A stretch of DNA of 64,000 nt from contig SVGM01000008.1 of NCBI GenBank assembly GCA_015056365.1, positions 62,001 through 126,000 of the forward strand. The letters run 5' to 3'. Under the pieces are notes generated by a model, which was not told the DNA's origin, made no database searches, and saw nothing but the letters and a program-made list of their open reading frames with translations. The DNA is from Clostridiales bacterium. GTDB lineage: Bacteria; Bacillota; Clostridia; Christensenellales; Aristaeellaceae. Within the stretch, counting starts at the first letter, position 1, and every line of letters starts with the position of its first letter. This document shows, piece after piece, positions 23,923 through 32,697 of the stretch. Made by a program: the position numbers and the translations under genes.

Positions 23923-24827
23923 TATTCTGCACTTCCTTCTACGAAGACATTCTCGGTTTCATCAGGCTGTTCAGCCTCAATGACTTCCACAGGATTCTCT
24001 TCCTCTGCCACTTCAATCTCTGCAGCAGGATTCTCGATCGCCTCGGGCTGTTCTTCTTCCACGACCGTTTCCTCAAAGGCAGACGGCAACTCATCCGGGA
24101 GTTCCTCGACAACTTCCTCTGTCTCCACAACCGGCTGCACGCATACCGGAGCCTCTACATAGTCAGCAGGCTCTTCCGTGTGGCGAAGAATACACTCGGC
24201 AGCATGTTCCACAACGGGTTCTTCCTCAGGGATCATCTGAACAGACTGCGCAGGCTTCTCGGAAGGCACAGGGCTGGTCTCTTCTGGCTTCTCGACGGCC
24301 ACTGGTTCCGCATCCGTTTCCACCATCACCCGTACCTCATGCACATCAATGCCACTGCAAGAGGTAATGTACTGCTTCACTTGCTTTTGCAGCACGTTGA
24401 CTGTCAACGGGATATTTACGCCGCTGGCAAGCAACACCTTTAAATCAACCACAACGCCGTCGCGCACGCGATGGATCCTGGTTTTCCTGATGGTAATCTC
24501 CTGGTGCTGATCCACACACTTACGCACCATGTTGCCCAGCGCGCTCATAGAGATGCTCATATCGCCCATATCCGTACGCTGGATGATGAAGCCCTTGTCC
24601 GTACGGCGGCGGAACAGCATCCACAGGCCATGAATACCCAGCAGACAAAGCACCACCGCAACTGCGATGATCACAGCGCACTGCCAGGTTTCAAAGGGGC
24701 CCTGTAGCACAGCAAGATAAGTTTCCGGCATCAGACCAGCGCCAAGCACCAGCAATGCTGCGCCCAACAGGAAAATCAGCAAGCCAGACAGAGCTGCCAG
24801 CATACGATCCCAAACGCGAAATCTCAT
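23922..24827 (-). CDS. amaP: Alkaline-shock membrane anchor protein AmaP
   Basis: About 301 residues. Two membrane helices (about 8-30 and 47-68) are followed by an Asp23-like domain (about 80-190) that should dock Asp23 at the membrane, and then by a 100-residue tail that is mostly Glu, Val, Pro and Ala. AmaP anchors Asp23 to the cell membrane in Staphylococcus aureus. The tail is much longer than in the staphylococcal protein. ATG 24827 follows AGGAGG; the 14-codon upstream extension has no ribosome binding site. Confidence 0.85.
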   Translation of the reverse strand: MRFRVWDRMLAALSGLLIFLLGAALLVLGAGLMPETYLAVLQGPFETWQCAVIIAVAVVLCLLGIHGLWMLFRRRTDKGFIIQRTDMGDMSISMSALGNMVRKCVDQHQEITIRKTRIHRVRDGVVVDLKVLLASGVNIPLTVNVLQKQVKQYITSCSGIDVHEVRVMVETDAEPVAVEKPEETSPVPSEKPAQSVQMIPEEEPVVEHAAECILRHTEEPADYVEAPVCVQPVVETEEVVEELPDELPSAFEETVVEEEQPEAIENPAAEIEVAEEENPVEVIEAEQPDETENVFVEGSAE

Positions 24828-24860
24828 GGGAGATCCTCCTTTTTTCAACCCAAGCGGAAA

Positions 24861-24910
24861 GAAAGGCAATGCCCGTGCTCCATTCCTAATGGAACTGCAC
24901 GGGTATTGCC
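24861..24910 (-). terminator. Hairpin between asp23 and amaP
   Basis: GGCAATGCCCGTGC / GCACGGGTATTGCC (24865-24878 and 24897-24910) pair with one G-T, followed on the minus strand by TTTCTTT. Probably a partial terminator that keeps asp23 mRNA above the downstream genes. Confidence 0.7.
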
Positions 24911-24919
24911 GTTTTCTGC

Positions 24920-25540
24920 TTATTCCTCGGACTCTGCGGGTTCTTCAGCGGTTTCCGCTTCTTCCACGGGCTCTTCAACCGTTTCTTCAACCGCTTCCTG
25001 CACTTCTTCAGCCACGGGCTCCTCCTGAGGAGCAGCTTCAGGCTCAATGGCGCTTTCGGCGACAGTCTCAACCATTTCCGCGGTCTGAGGAGCAGCTTCC
25101 TGCTTGGTCTCCTCGTCGGTGTTCAACGATTCCAGACCAACCAGATTATCGTTCTTTTCCTTCTCAAAGCTGACGCCCTGAACATGCACGTCAACACGAA
25201 CCACATGAAGACCTGTCATGGTTTCAATGGACTTGCGGACGCTCTCCTGCACATTGGTAGCGGCAGTCTGAATGGGCGTACCATATTCCACGTTCAGGTA
25301 AACATCAACGGAAGCCTCTTCCGTTCCTACGTCAACCTTCACGCCCTTGGTAATGTTCTTGTTACGGCTGAAAACATCCGAGATACCGGTGCTGGCGGTG
25401 CACATACCCGCAACGCCTTCAACCTCATTAGCGGCCACACCTGCAATGACGGCGACAACCTCATTGGCATAGGTAATGGTTCCAGTGGTCTCGCCTTCCT
25501 GATTCTGGGTCAGGGGCAGATTCTCTTTTCTGGCAGCCAT
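24920..25540 (-). CDS. asp23: Asp23/Gls24-family envelope stress protein
   Basis: A 206-residue cytoplasmic protein. Residues about 18-125 are the Asp23 domain (TITYANEVVAVIAGVAANEV, then VYLNVEYGTPI and VHVQGVSFE). The last 75 residues are almost entirely Glu, Ala, Pro and Val. Asp23 is an abundant protein that forms a layer under the membrane together with AmaP. It heads a long operon with its own promoter (25602-25630) and a strong AGGAGGT ribosome binding site. Confidence 0.92.
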   Translation of the reverse strand: MAARKENLPLTQNQEGETTGTITYANEVVAVIAGVAANEVEGVAGMCTASTGISDVFSRNKNITKGVKVDVGTEEASVDVYLNVEYGTPIQTAATNVQESVRKSIETMTGLHVVRVDVHVQGVSFEKEKNDNLVGLESLNTDEETKQEAAPQTAEMVETVAESAIEPEAAPQEEPVAEEVQEAVEETVEEPVEEAETAEEPAESEE

Positions 25541-25601
25541 AGCACTTACCTCCTATGTCAGACGTCCGGAACACGGACGGTTCTGAGCAATATACAGCAT
25601 T

Positions 25602-25630
25602 AGTATAGCAGATATTGCATCACTTGACAA
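25602..25630 (-). promoter_or_regulatory. Promoter of asp23
   Basis: TTGTCA (25625-25630), 17-bp spacer, TATACT (25602-25607), about 60 bases before asp23. The leader has a small CGTCCG/CGGACG inverted repeat. Confidence 0.75.
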
Positions 25631-25656
25631 TCAAATCATCGAATTAATTCTGTCGC

Positions 25657-26937
25657 TTACTTATGCAGCTTCTCAGCCAGCATCGCAGGGGCCTCTGCCA
25701 GCGCAACTTCCCATTCTTCCTTGGTGGCCATATCGCGCAGCTTAACAACACCCTTGGCCAGCTCATCATCACCGAGGATGGCCATGTGCTTGGCACCCAG
25801 CTTATCAGCATACTTGAACTGCGCCTTCAGGCTGCGGCCCTGATGATCCATATCGGCAGACAGCTGTGCCTGACGGAACGCGTCCATCAGCTTGAAAGCA
25901 TGGAGAGACAGAGACTTGTTCAGGCAGGCAACGAACACGTCAGGGGTCTCGTCCTCCACCTGCACCTTGCACTCGTCTTCGCCCAGCTGATCCAGCAGCA
26001 TCAGCACGCGCTCAATGCCCATACCAAAGCCAACCGCAGGAATGGAGGGCCCACCGATCTGCTCCACCAGACCGTCGTAGCGGCCGCCGCCGCACACCGT
26101 CAGCTCACCGTTGGGGGTATCGGTGATGATCTCAAACACGGTTTTGGTGTAATAGTCAAGGCCGCGCACGATGCGGGCGTCCACTACAAACTTGATGCCC
26201 GCTTCATTGAGATATTCCTTGAGCTTTGCAAAATGCTCGCTGCACTCGTCGCACAGGTTGTCCAGCATCACGGGAGCATCCTTGAGTTCTTGCTTGCACT
26301 TTTCCTCCTTGCAGTCCAGAGTACGCATAGGGTTGATCTCAATGCGTTCCTGGCAGGCCTTGCAAAGCTGGTCTTTTTTCTCGTTCAGATAGGAACGGAA
26401 GGCCTGTTGATACTGAGGCCGGCAGTTGGGACAGCCGATGGAATTGATCCTAACGGACAGATTTTTCAGACCAAAGGAACCGAGCAGGTTCACCAGCAGC
26501 ACAATCAGTTCCGCCTCGGTGGAGGGCTGGGAAGCGCCGAAGCATTCCATACCAAACTGGTGATGCTCACGCAGACGGCCGGACTGGGGCGCTTCATAGC
26601 GGAAATGAGGCGCGTTCAGGTAGTACATCTTCAGCGGCAGCGCCTGAGCATACAGACCGCTTTCCAAAAATGCACGAACGGTACCGGCAGTACTTTCCGG
26701 CTTCAGGGTAACGCTGCGGTCTCCCTTATCCTGGAAGGTGTACATTTCCTTACGCACCACGTCGCTGCTTTCGCCGGCAGAACGTGCGAAAAGCTCCGTA
26801 TGCTCAACCACCGGCGTACGGATCTCACGATAACCGGCAAGGCGGGCTGCCTTGCGCATTTCTTTTTCAATTGCCTGCCACCGTGCACTCTCGCCCGGAA
26901 GCACGTCTTTCATACCCTTGGGTACCTTGGTCAGCAT
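25657..26937 (-). CDS. hisS: Histidyl-tRNA synthetase
   Basis: A 426-residue class II synthetase. Motif 1 lies in the KGMKDVLPGES region, motif 2 in FRYEAPQSGRLREHHQFGME, the histidine-specific segments are VVDARIVRGLDYYTKTVFE and CGGGRYDGLVEQIG, and motif 3 is GFGMGIERV. The C-terminal anticodon-binding domain is complete. Unusually for the family, the insert carries a CPNC...CKAC...CEECSEH-like cysteine cluster (about residues 170-235) that could bind zinc. GAGGTGAAAG precedes ATG 26937. No T-box fits in the short leader. Confidence 0.97.
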   Translation of the reverse strand: MLTKVPKGMKDVLPGESARWQAIEKEMRKAARLAGYREIRTPVVEHTELFARSAGESSDVVRKEMYTFQDKGDRSVTLKPESTAGTVRAFLESGLYAQALPLKMYYLNAPHFRYEAPQSGRLREHHQFGMECFGASQPSTEAELIVLLVNLLGSFGLKNLSVRINSIGCPNCRPQYQQAFRSYLNEKKDQLCKACQERIEINPMRTLDCKEEKCKQELKDAPVMLDNLCDECSEHFAKLKEYLNEAGIKFVVDARIVRGLDYYTKTVFEIITDTPNGELTVCGGGRYDGLVEQIGGPSIPAVGFGMGIERVLMLLDQLGEDECKVQVEDETPDVFVACLNKSLSLHAFKLMDAFRQAQLSADMDHQGRSLKAQFKYADKLGAKHMAILGDDELAKGVVKLRDMATKEEWEVALAEAPAMLAEKLHK

Positions 26938-26986
26938 ATTCTTTCACCTCTTCGTAACCCTGCATCCAAGCGGACACAGACAGCCA

Positions 26987-27016
26987 ATTATACACAGAAA
27001 AACCTTTGATTGTCAA
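26987..27016 (-). promoter_or_regulatory. Promoter of hisS
   Basis: TTGACA (27011-27016), 18-bp spacer, TATAAT (26987-26992), 50 bases before hisS and directly after the ftsK stop. Confidence 0.75.
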
Positions 27017-27021
27017 GGATT

Positions 27022-29877
27022 TCAGCCAAGCAGCGAGCCTTTGATGCGCTCGTATTCCTCGCGGGTCATCAGCACTTCACGGGCCTTGGTACCTGTGGAT
27101 TTGCTGACGATTCCGCGAGCTGCCATATCGTCGATCAGACGGCCAGCGCGGGCATAACCGATCTTCATACGGCGCTGCAGCATGCTGATGCTGGCCTGTC
27201 CATCGTTGACCACCATCTCAATGGCTTCAGCAAGGCGTTCATCCAGACCGCCATCCTCTCCGCCGTCATCCAGTACGTTGGCATTATCGTCCTGGCGTTC
27301 CAACGCTTCAATGATGTCGGGATCAAAGTCCGCCTTGGTATGCTGGCCGATGTAATTGACCACGCGCTCGATCTCCGCATCGCTGAGGAAGCAGCCCTGT
27401 ACGCGGGCAGGCGCGCTGGCTCCTGTGGGGAAATACAGCATATCACCGCGACCCAACAGTTTCTCAGCGCCGTTGCGGTCAATGATGGTACGGCTGTCAA
27501 TGCTGGAAGACACCGCAAACGCGATTCGGGACGGGATATTGGCCTTGATCAGGCCGGTGATCACGTCAACGGTGGGACGCTGCGTAGCAACGATCATATG
27601 AATGCCGGCGGCGCGTGCAAGCTGCGCAAGGCGAGTGATGCTTTCTTCCACATCTTTTTTGCATGCCAGCATCAAGTCAGCCAGCTCGTCGATAATGATC
27701 ACGATTCTGGGCAGCTTGGGCTCGCCGGGCATCAGCTTGGCGTTGTAAGCGGTGAGCTCGCGTACATTCTTGCGCTGCATCTTCTGGTAACGATCCTGCA
27801 TCTCTGCCACTGCCCAGGCAAGCGCGCCGGCAGCCTTGTGAGGATCGCTCACCACGGGGATCAGCAAATGGGGCACCACATTGTAACACTGCAGCTCAAC
27901 CACCTTGGGGTCGATCATGATCATCCGCACTTCTTCGGGAGAGGAACGGAACAAAAGGCTGTTGATGATGGTGTTGATACAGACCGATTTACCGCTGCCC
28001 GTCTGGCCTGCAATGAGCAAATGGGGCATTTTGGCCAGGTCGCAGATAATGGGCTTGCCGGAGATGTCGTGGCCCAGTCCCACCGCCAGCGTGGAGGTGG
28101 CGTTCTGCATTTCAGGGCTCATCAGCACTTCGGCAAAGGTGACGCTCTGCACCTCCTTGTTGGGTACTTCAACACCGAACAGGTTCGTGCCGGGAATCTG
28201 GCTCTCGATACGTACGCCGCCGTTGGCAGCCAGATCAAGGGCGATGTTATCGGAAATGTTCAGGATACGCTTAACATTGATGCCGCTGGAGGTGAGGCCC
28301 ATGGCAAAGCGGGTAATGGCAGGGCCATGGGTCACGGACTGCACCTTGGCGGGGATATTGAAGCTTGCCAGCGTCTTTTCCAGTTTGCGGGCGTTTTCTG
28401 CATCCTGCTGACGGGTATCCGCCACTTGGTGCTTCTGCATGTTGAGCAGATCAACCGAAGGATAGGCGTATGGAAGCTTTTCTTCCTCCTCGTCCTCTTC
28501 TTCGGAAGTGATCAGAGGCGCAAAGTCGGACGCGTGGTATTGCGGTTCCTGAGGCACGTCCGGCATCTGATAGACAGTCGCTTCTTTGGCAGGGCTCTCT
28601 TCGGGCAGGGGGGCCGGACGGCGGTAGGCGGCGTCGCTGTCATCCACCAGCGGCTGGAAGGTCTCAAACGTTGCTTCAGCGGGTGCGTCCGGCTGAGGAT
28701 CTGCAGTTTCTCCGCGAGCCTGCATGCTGTTGGCAACTTCCAGATTCAGTTCAGCCTTGCGCTGACGAATCGCCTCCAGCCTTGCGGTGGCCTTGCGCTT
28801 TTCAGAGGACAGCGGCGTGGTATTGGACACCTTTTTGTTCATCATGGCGTCGTCGGATGAGTCCTCAACGACCCCCATTTCCCGGGGCGTAAAGGTCATC
28901 CTGGTCTGATAAGCCTGTTGCGTTTTGCTCTGTGTGCCCTGCTTATTCACCTTACGGGTGGCCCAGGTGGGCAGCTGTCCCTGAGGGATGATCATCTCAT
29001 CATAAAGCTGGGCTTCGGGTTTGGGCGCTTGCATAGCGGCATACATGGGCTGCATGCCCATGGCAGCGGCTTGCGCGGCATAGGCTTGTCCATCCCCCAT
29101 CCCCTGACCCTGCTGCATTTCAGGCTGGGCCTGTTTGCGTCCGTTTCGCACAAAGGCAGGGCGGTTGAGATTGTTCTGATTCTCAAGTTCCTGCTGCTGT
29201 TGCTCCCAGATCTGCTGCTGATACTGCTGCTGGGCACGGACCTGCGCTTTTTCTTCCTGACGCGCTTTCAGGCTTTCCCGGATGTTCTGGAATGTCTGGA
29301 GGAAATCGAAGCGGGTGAACAAAAGCACACAGGCGATGGTGATCACTACCAGCAGAATTGTCCCCATGACGGGGCCAAGGAAATGTTGCGCAGGCCAGCC
29401 GAGCAGCATACCAAGTGCGCCGCCAAGAACGCCTTGACGGCTGCAAAGGTCATACGCAGCAGCAATTACCTTGCCGTAGCTGTCCGGATTAGGAACCGCG
29501 TTGGTTCGGTTATGCTGCACACAGTAGTCAACAAAGAAACCGCTGTCTCCCACCTTGCTGAGAAGATTCAGCATCGCCAGAATGGACAGAAACATTAGCG
29601 TAAAGAGCAGGAAGCCGCGTACGGGCACGCTTCCTGAGGCAGAAAATGCCACCACAAGGCCACCCCAGACCAGCAAAATGCTCACGCCGATACACAGCGT
29701 ACCGCCCAGACCATGCATCATCTGCTTGATGCTGCCGAAGAATGCACCTTCGATCCCGCCGACAACGGCAATCAGCGACAGGATGCCAAGCGCGATGATC
29801 ATCATGCCAAGGATGGTCATAAACGGCATTTGCGCTGCTTCGTAATCCTTTTTATTTCCACGCTGTTTTTTTGCCAT
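27022..29877 (-). CDS. ftsK: DNA translocase FtsK/SpoIIIE
   Basis: About 951 residues. Four or five N-terminal membrane helices (to about residue 190) anchor it at the septum. A Q/E/P-rich linker (about 200-450) is followed by the RecA-like motor with Walker A AGQTGSGKSVCIN and Walker B IVIIIDELADLM. The C-terminal gamma winged helix reads ISMLQRRMKIGYARAGRLID, which recognises KOPS/SRS sites. It pumps chromosomal DNA through the division or sporulation septum. ATG 29877 is preferred: AGAGGG is nine bases upstream, whereas the frame opens with TTG 29898. The preceding gene ends at 29895, so the two are nearly overlapping. Confidence 0.96.
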   Translation of the reverse strand: MAKKQRGNKKDYEAAQMPFMTILGMMIIALGILSLIAVVGGIEGAFFGSIKQMMHGLGGTLCIGVSILLVWGGLVVAFSASGSVPVRGFLLFTLMFLSILAMLNLLSKVGDSGFFVDYCVQHNRTNAVPNPDSYGKVIAAAYDLCSRQGVLGGALGMLLGWPAQHFLGPVMGTILLVVITIACVLLFTRFDFLQTFQNIRESLKARQEEKAQVRAQQQYQQQIWEQQQQELENQNNLNRPAFVRNGRKQAQPEMQQGQGMGDGQAYAAQAAAMGMQPMYAAMQAPKPEAQLYDEMIIPQGQLPTWATRKVNKQGTQSKTQQAYQTRMTFTPREMGVVEDSSDDAMMNKKVSNTTPLSSEKRKATARLEAIRQRKAELNLEVANSMQARGETADPQPDAPAEATFETFQPLVDDSDAAYRRPAPLPEESPAKEATVYQMPDVPQEPQYHASDFAPLITSEEEDEEEEKLPYAYPSVDLLNMQKHQVADTRQQDAENARKLEKTLASFNIPAKVQSVTHGPAITRFAMGLTSSGINVKRILNISDNIALDLAANGGVRIESQIPGTNLFGVEVPNKEVQSVTFAEVLMSPEMQNATSTLAVGLGHDISGKPIICDLAKMPHLLIAGQTGSGKSVCINTIINSLLFRSSPEEVRMIMIDPKVVELQCYNVVPHLLIPVVSDPHKAAGALAWAVAEMQDRYQKMQRKNVRELTAYNAKLMPGEPKLPRIVIIIDELADLMLACKKDVEESITRLAQLARAAGIHMIVATQRPTVDVITGLIKANIPSRIAFAVSSSIDSRTIIDRNGAEKLLGRGDMLYFPTGASAPARVQGCFLSDAEIERVVNYIGQHTKADFDPDIIEALERQDDNANVLDDGGEDGGLDERLAEAIEMVVNDGQASISMLQRRMKIGYARAGRLIDDMAARGIVSKSTGTKAREVLMTREEYERIKGSLLG

Positions 29878-29894
29878 GCTCCCTATCCCTCTCA

Positions 29895-31070
29895 TCAATT
29901 CATTCGTTCAAGCTGAACAGCCACCAGTACGCCGCTTTCATCTGCATACAAACGCAGGGTACTGCCTCGGCGATACAGATCACAGGTGCCGGTGGGCAGA
30001 TTGTAGTCGTAGGCCATATTTTCGGTAAGCAGGATCACATCGTCCGGCTCACCAAGCAACTTCTGCCAATCGTCTCGCTGGCTTTGGCCGATCTTCAGCC
30101 CGCAAAAAGCACCACGACGAAGCTGGATCCCCTGGAGCATTGAATGCTCGTAACCGCTCTGCATGGAATCCGAAATTAGCAGTATGTTGCGGAACATGGG
30201 ATGTTCCATCACAAAATAACGGCCGCCGGGGAACTCATCGGGTGTGCGTTTCAGACCATAAGCATCCACAATGCCGGTCATGTTGTCGCCCAAGGAAATC
30301 GGCAACTGCTCAATTTTTCCGTTGCTCAGCGCTTCCTCAATGGCAGTCTTTTGCTCAGCGGCGGTCATTTCCGGGGGAAGGATCGAGAGCCGGACGGGCA
30401 GGCTGCCCTCGTCACTGCGCAAATAGGCAGCCAGCTCCGTATAGTCAAACCGGCACGCGCCCGCCTTGCCGCTCAGAGTTGCAAACTGCTCTGCGGCGTA
30501 GTAAAACGTAATACCATACGCATCCAGCGTAAAGCGATCCACAGGCAGGGGCAGAAGAACGCCGCTGTCGGTATACTCGCTAATCTCCTCGCCCAGCGTG
30601 CGCACCGCCTCCTCTTCCATCCAGGCCTGCGCCTCTGCCACGTCCGTAAAAAGATCCGCCGCGGTGACCCGCTTGCCGGTTGTCAGATCATAGGTAAGGG
30701 CCGTGTTGATCTGCCCCTTTCGCCCGTTGGGCATCTTGCCGTCAGCGCTGATCACAAATGAGGCAACATCGCCTGTGATATATTCCTCATAGGAGACAAC
30801 CAGTCCCCACGGGCTTTTGTCAGCAAGAGTTGTGAACGTAACCATGTGGGCCGCCAGATTGGCGGACAAGAAAAGATCGTCGTTGATCGCCTTCTGGATC
30901 TCAGGATCCGCAAGCCCGCTCAGTTGCGGATAGGACAGGCGATTGGTTCCCTTCTCCATGGTGATGCTATCGACTTTGGGGACAACGGCATGCGTTTGTG
31001 CCCTAGCGCAAGGTATCAGCCCAAGAAAAAGAAAAAACGCGATGATCCCGGACAAGCATTTGTTTCGCAT
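29895..31070 (-). CDS. Secreted protein of unknown function
   Basis: About 391 residues with a signal peptide (hydrophobic core at 9-20, cut near CARAQ). The region around residues 30-220 (TNRLSYPQLSGLADPEIQKA, VVSYEEYITGDVASFVISAD, TYDLTTGKRVTAADLF) recalls the DUF4163/DUF3298 module of RsiV-type proteins and lysozyme-binding anti-sigma factors, a tentative match. The last 170 residues, with a TDVILL-like segment and a final beta-rich part, are unassigned. No anti-sigma partner lies nearby. ATG 31070 with AAGGAG is preferred to GTG 31079. It is the first gene before ftsK and has its own promoter. Confidence 0.8.
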   Translation of the reverse strand: MRNKCLSGIIAFFLFLGLIPCARAQTHAVVPKVDSITMEKGTNRLSYPQLSGLADPEIQKAINDDLFLSANLAAHMVTFTTLADKSPWGLVVSYEEYITGDVASFVISADGKMPNGRKGQINTALTYDLTTGKRVTAADLFTDVAEAQAWMEEEAVRTLGEEISEYTDSGVLLPLPVDRFTLDAYGITFYYAAEQFATLSGKAGACRFDYTELAAYLRSDEGSLPVRLSILPPEMTAAEQKTAIEEALSNGKIEQLPISLGDNMTGIVDAYGLKRTPDEFPGGRYFVMEHPMFRNILLISDSMQSGYEHSMLQGIQLRRGAFCGLKIGQSQRDDWQKLLGEPDDVILLTENMAYDYNLPTGTCDLYRRGSTLRLYADESGVLVAVQLERMN

Positions 31071-31105
31071 ACCGTACACTCCTTTTGCAGAATTGTTCCC
31101 TAATT

Positions 31106-31134
31106 ATCATACATCAAAAATTTTTTCGTTGCAA
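31106..31134 (-). promoter_or_regulatory. Promoter of the secreted-protein/ftsK unit
   Basis: TTGCAA (31129-31134), 17-bp A/T-rich spacer, TATGAT (31106-31111), 36 bases before the start. Confidence 0.65.
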
Positions 31135-31176
31135 TATTGTAACAGGTTTCTTTTGAGGAATTGTTTGTCAGCCCAA

Positions 31177-31776
31177 TCAGCTCTTTTCCACAGTCCCAAG
31201 CGGTGTGCCTGTCATCGGCTGCAACTGTACGCCACAAAGGGCTGAAGTGATCGTTTTGGGAATCTGCGTAAAATCCGCGACCAGCGAACGCGGCTTTTGC
31301 AGCGCATTATCCTGACGAAAAGGTACCAGATATACATTGCGCCAGGTCATGAGCCTGCCGATGTTCTGGGCGGCGGCTCCCAGGGCGTCATTGGTGGACA
31401 CAGCCAGTACCAGGGGCCGGTCATTGCGCAGATGACTTTTGGCCCCCAGAAGCGCCGGTGTATCAAAGATACCGTTGACCAACTTGGCTAGGCTGTTGCC
31501 GGTGGCAGGAGCGATCATGTAAAGATCCGTCATCTTCTTGGGACCGATGGGCTCAGCTTCCTGCAAAGTGGTGATGGGCGCTCTGCCTGTGATTTCCTGA
31601 ATACGCTCGTGAAGGTGTTTGGCTGTCATAAAGCGCGTATCCAGCTGTGAAGCATGATAGGAAAGCACTGGCAACACTTCATAATCCCTCTGCACCAACT
31701 CCTCCATTTGTTTCAGTGCCGCTTCAAAAGTACAAAAGGAGCCTGTCATTGCAAAACCGATGGTCGTTTTTTTCAT
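31177..31776 (-). CDS. dpaB: Dipicolinate synthase subunit B
   Basis: A 199-residue flavoprotein-like subunit (SpoVFB). The opening GFAMTGSFCTFEAA and the IAPATGNSLAKLVNGI and STNDALG segments are typical of DpaB, which has the fold of flavin-dependent decarboxylases. With DpaA it makes dipicolinic acid from dihydrodipicolinate in the mother cell for export to the spore core. It overlaps dpaA by four bases. In Bacillus asd, dapG and dapA follow; here none does. Confidence 0.94.
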   Translation of the reverse strand: MKKTTIGFAMTGSFCTFEAALKQMEELVQRDYEVLPVLSYHASQLDTRFMTAKHLHERIQEITGRAPITTLQEAEPIGPKKMTDLYMIAPATGNSLAKLVNGIFDTPALLGAKSHLRNDRPLVLAVSTNDALGAAAQNIGRLMTWRNVYLVPFRQDNALQKPRSLVADFTQIPKTITSALCGVQLQPMTGTPLGTVEKS

Positions 31777-32618
31777 AAGGATCCCTCCATCATCAATCGC
31801 ATACTGGCATCTTTCAGAGCGCGGGCTGCGGACAGCGGAGCATAGCGCGAAGGCAGAGATGGCAGGACCGTTGCAGACAGATTCATCTTTGCTGCTGCAG
31901 AAAGATCCATACCATATGGTGGGCTGGCCAGTTCCAGTAGAAGCACGTCAGCGGAGAACCTGCCCAGCAGCGCTTCGTCCAAAAGAACAGCTGGCACTGT
32001 ATTTAGCACCGCATCCACACGGGGCGCCAATTGATCGATCCAACCGATGTCGAAGGCTTGCATACCATCCGAAACCGCCTGCATACGTTGCTTCTCCCGC
32101 CGGGCAACGACCCATACCTCCGTATGGAATGCTTTCAGGATTCGGGCGATGGCACGCCCAAAAAGACCGTAACCAAGTACCAGAACCGTCTCCTCGTCCA
32201 GCATGCACCGAGAACGCTTCATCAGCTCATACACGGCTGCTTCTGCTGATATGTCTGCATTGCGCTGGGCAAAGATCGGATCATCCATGTAATGTCTGAG
32301 CACGAACGGTTTGCTGCTGGAGGTCATCTCCGTGATGTAGGCGTCAAGTCCTTTGCCTGCCAACACCGGAATCCCGGGTTTTGCCCTCTCCAATACCCAC
32401 CGGGGTGAAATGACTTCGTCATTCATGGTGGGAACCCGATCCTCTTTGACGGCAAAGGGATAAGGAAACAACAGCGCATCCGCCTGGCTGATCCGTTCCT
32501 CTCCCCCATCGCCTTTGTCTGTGCCCAGCTCATTGACAGTGTACCCTTCATTGGTCAGCAGCTTCGTCAGCATACGCATCCGCTGGTCTCCGCCAATCAC
32601 CATCAGGTTTCGAATCAA
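31773..32618 (-). CDS. dpaA: Dipicolinate synthase subunit A
   Basis: A 281-residue NAD(P)-dependent subunit (SpoVFA). It starts LMVIGGDQRMRMLTKLL and has a Rossmann dinucleotide loop in VLVLGYGLFGRAIARIL at about residue 150, similar to S-adenosylhomocysteine hydrolase or shikimate dehydrogenase folds. The start is TTG 32618 with AGGAGG upstream; an ATG nearby at the same site is out of frame. A sigma-K-like box (32653-32678) lies 34 bases upstream, fitting mother-cell expression. Confidence 0.94.
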   Translation of the reverse strand: MIRNLMVIGGDQRMRMLTKLLTNEGYTVNELGTDKGDGGEERISQADALLFPYPFAVKEDRVPTMNDEVISPRWVLERAKPGIPVLAGKGLDAYITEMTSSSKPFVLRHYMDDPIFAQRNADISAEAAVYELMKRSRCMLDEETVLVLGYGLFGRAIARILKAFHTEVWVVARREKQRMQAVSDGMQAFDIGWIDQLAPRVDAVLNTVPAVLLDEALLGRFSADVLLLELASPPYGMDLSAAAKMNLSATVLPSLPSRYAPLSAARALKDASMRLMMEGSL

Positions 32619-32652
32619 AAAACATCGCCTCCTGCCAAGATGCTACTGCAGC

Positions 32653-32678
32653 ATCCTATGCAGAAGGCGACGATGGGT
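32653..32678 (-). promoter_or_regulatory. Candidate sigma-K promoter of dpaA
   Basis: Minus strand AC (32677-32678), 16 bases, CATAGGAT (32653-32660). This follows the published sigma-K pattern AC-N16-CATANNNT. In Bacillus spoVFA is a sigma-K gene. Confidence 0.6.
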
Positions 32679-32697
32679 GCGTTATAGGGAAGGCCGA

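Noticed and set aside
26938-27021. T-box leader before hisS
   Set aside because: The spacer is only 84 bases, and no T-box sequence or long leader is present.
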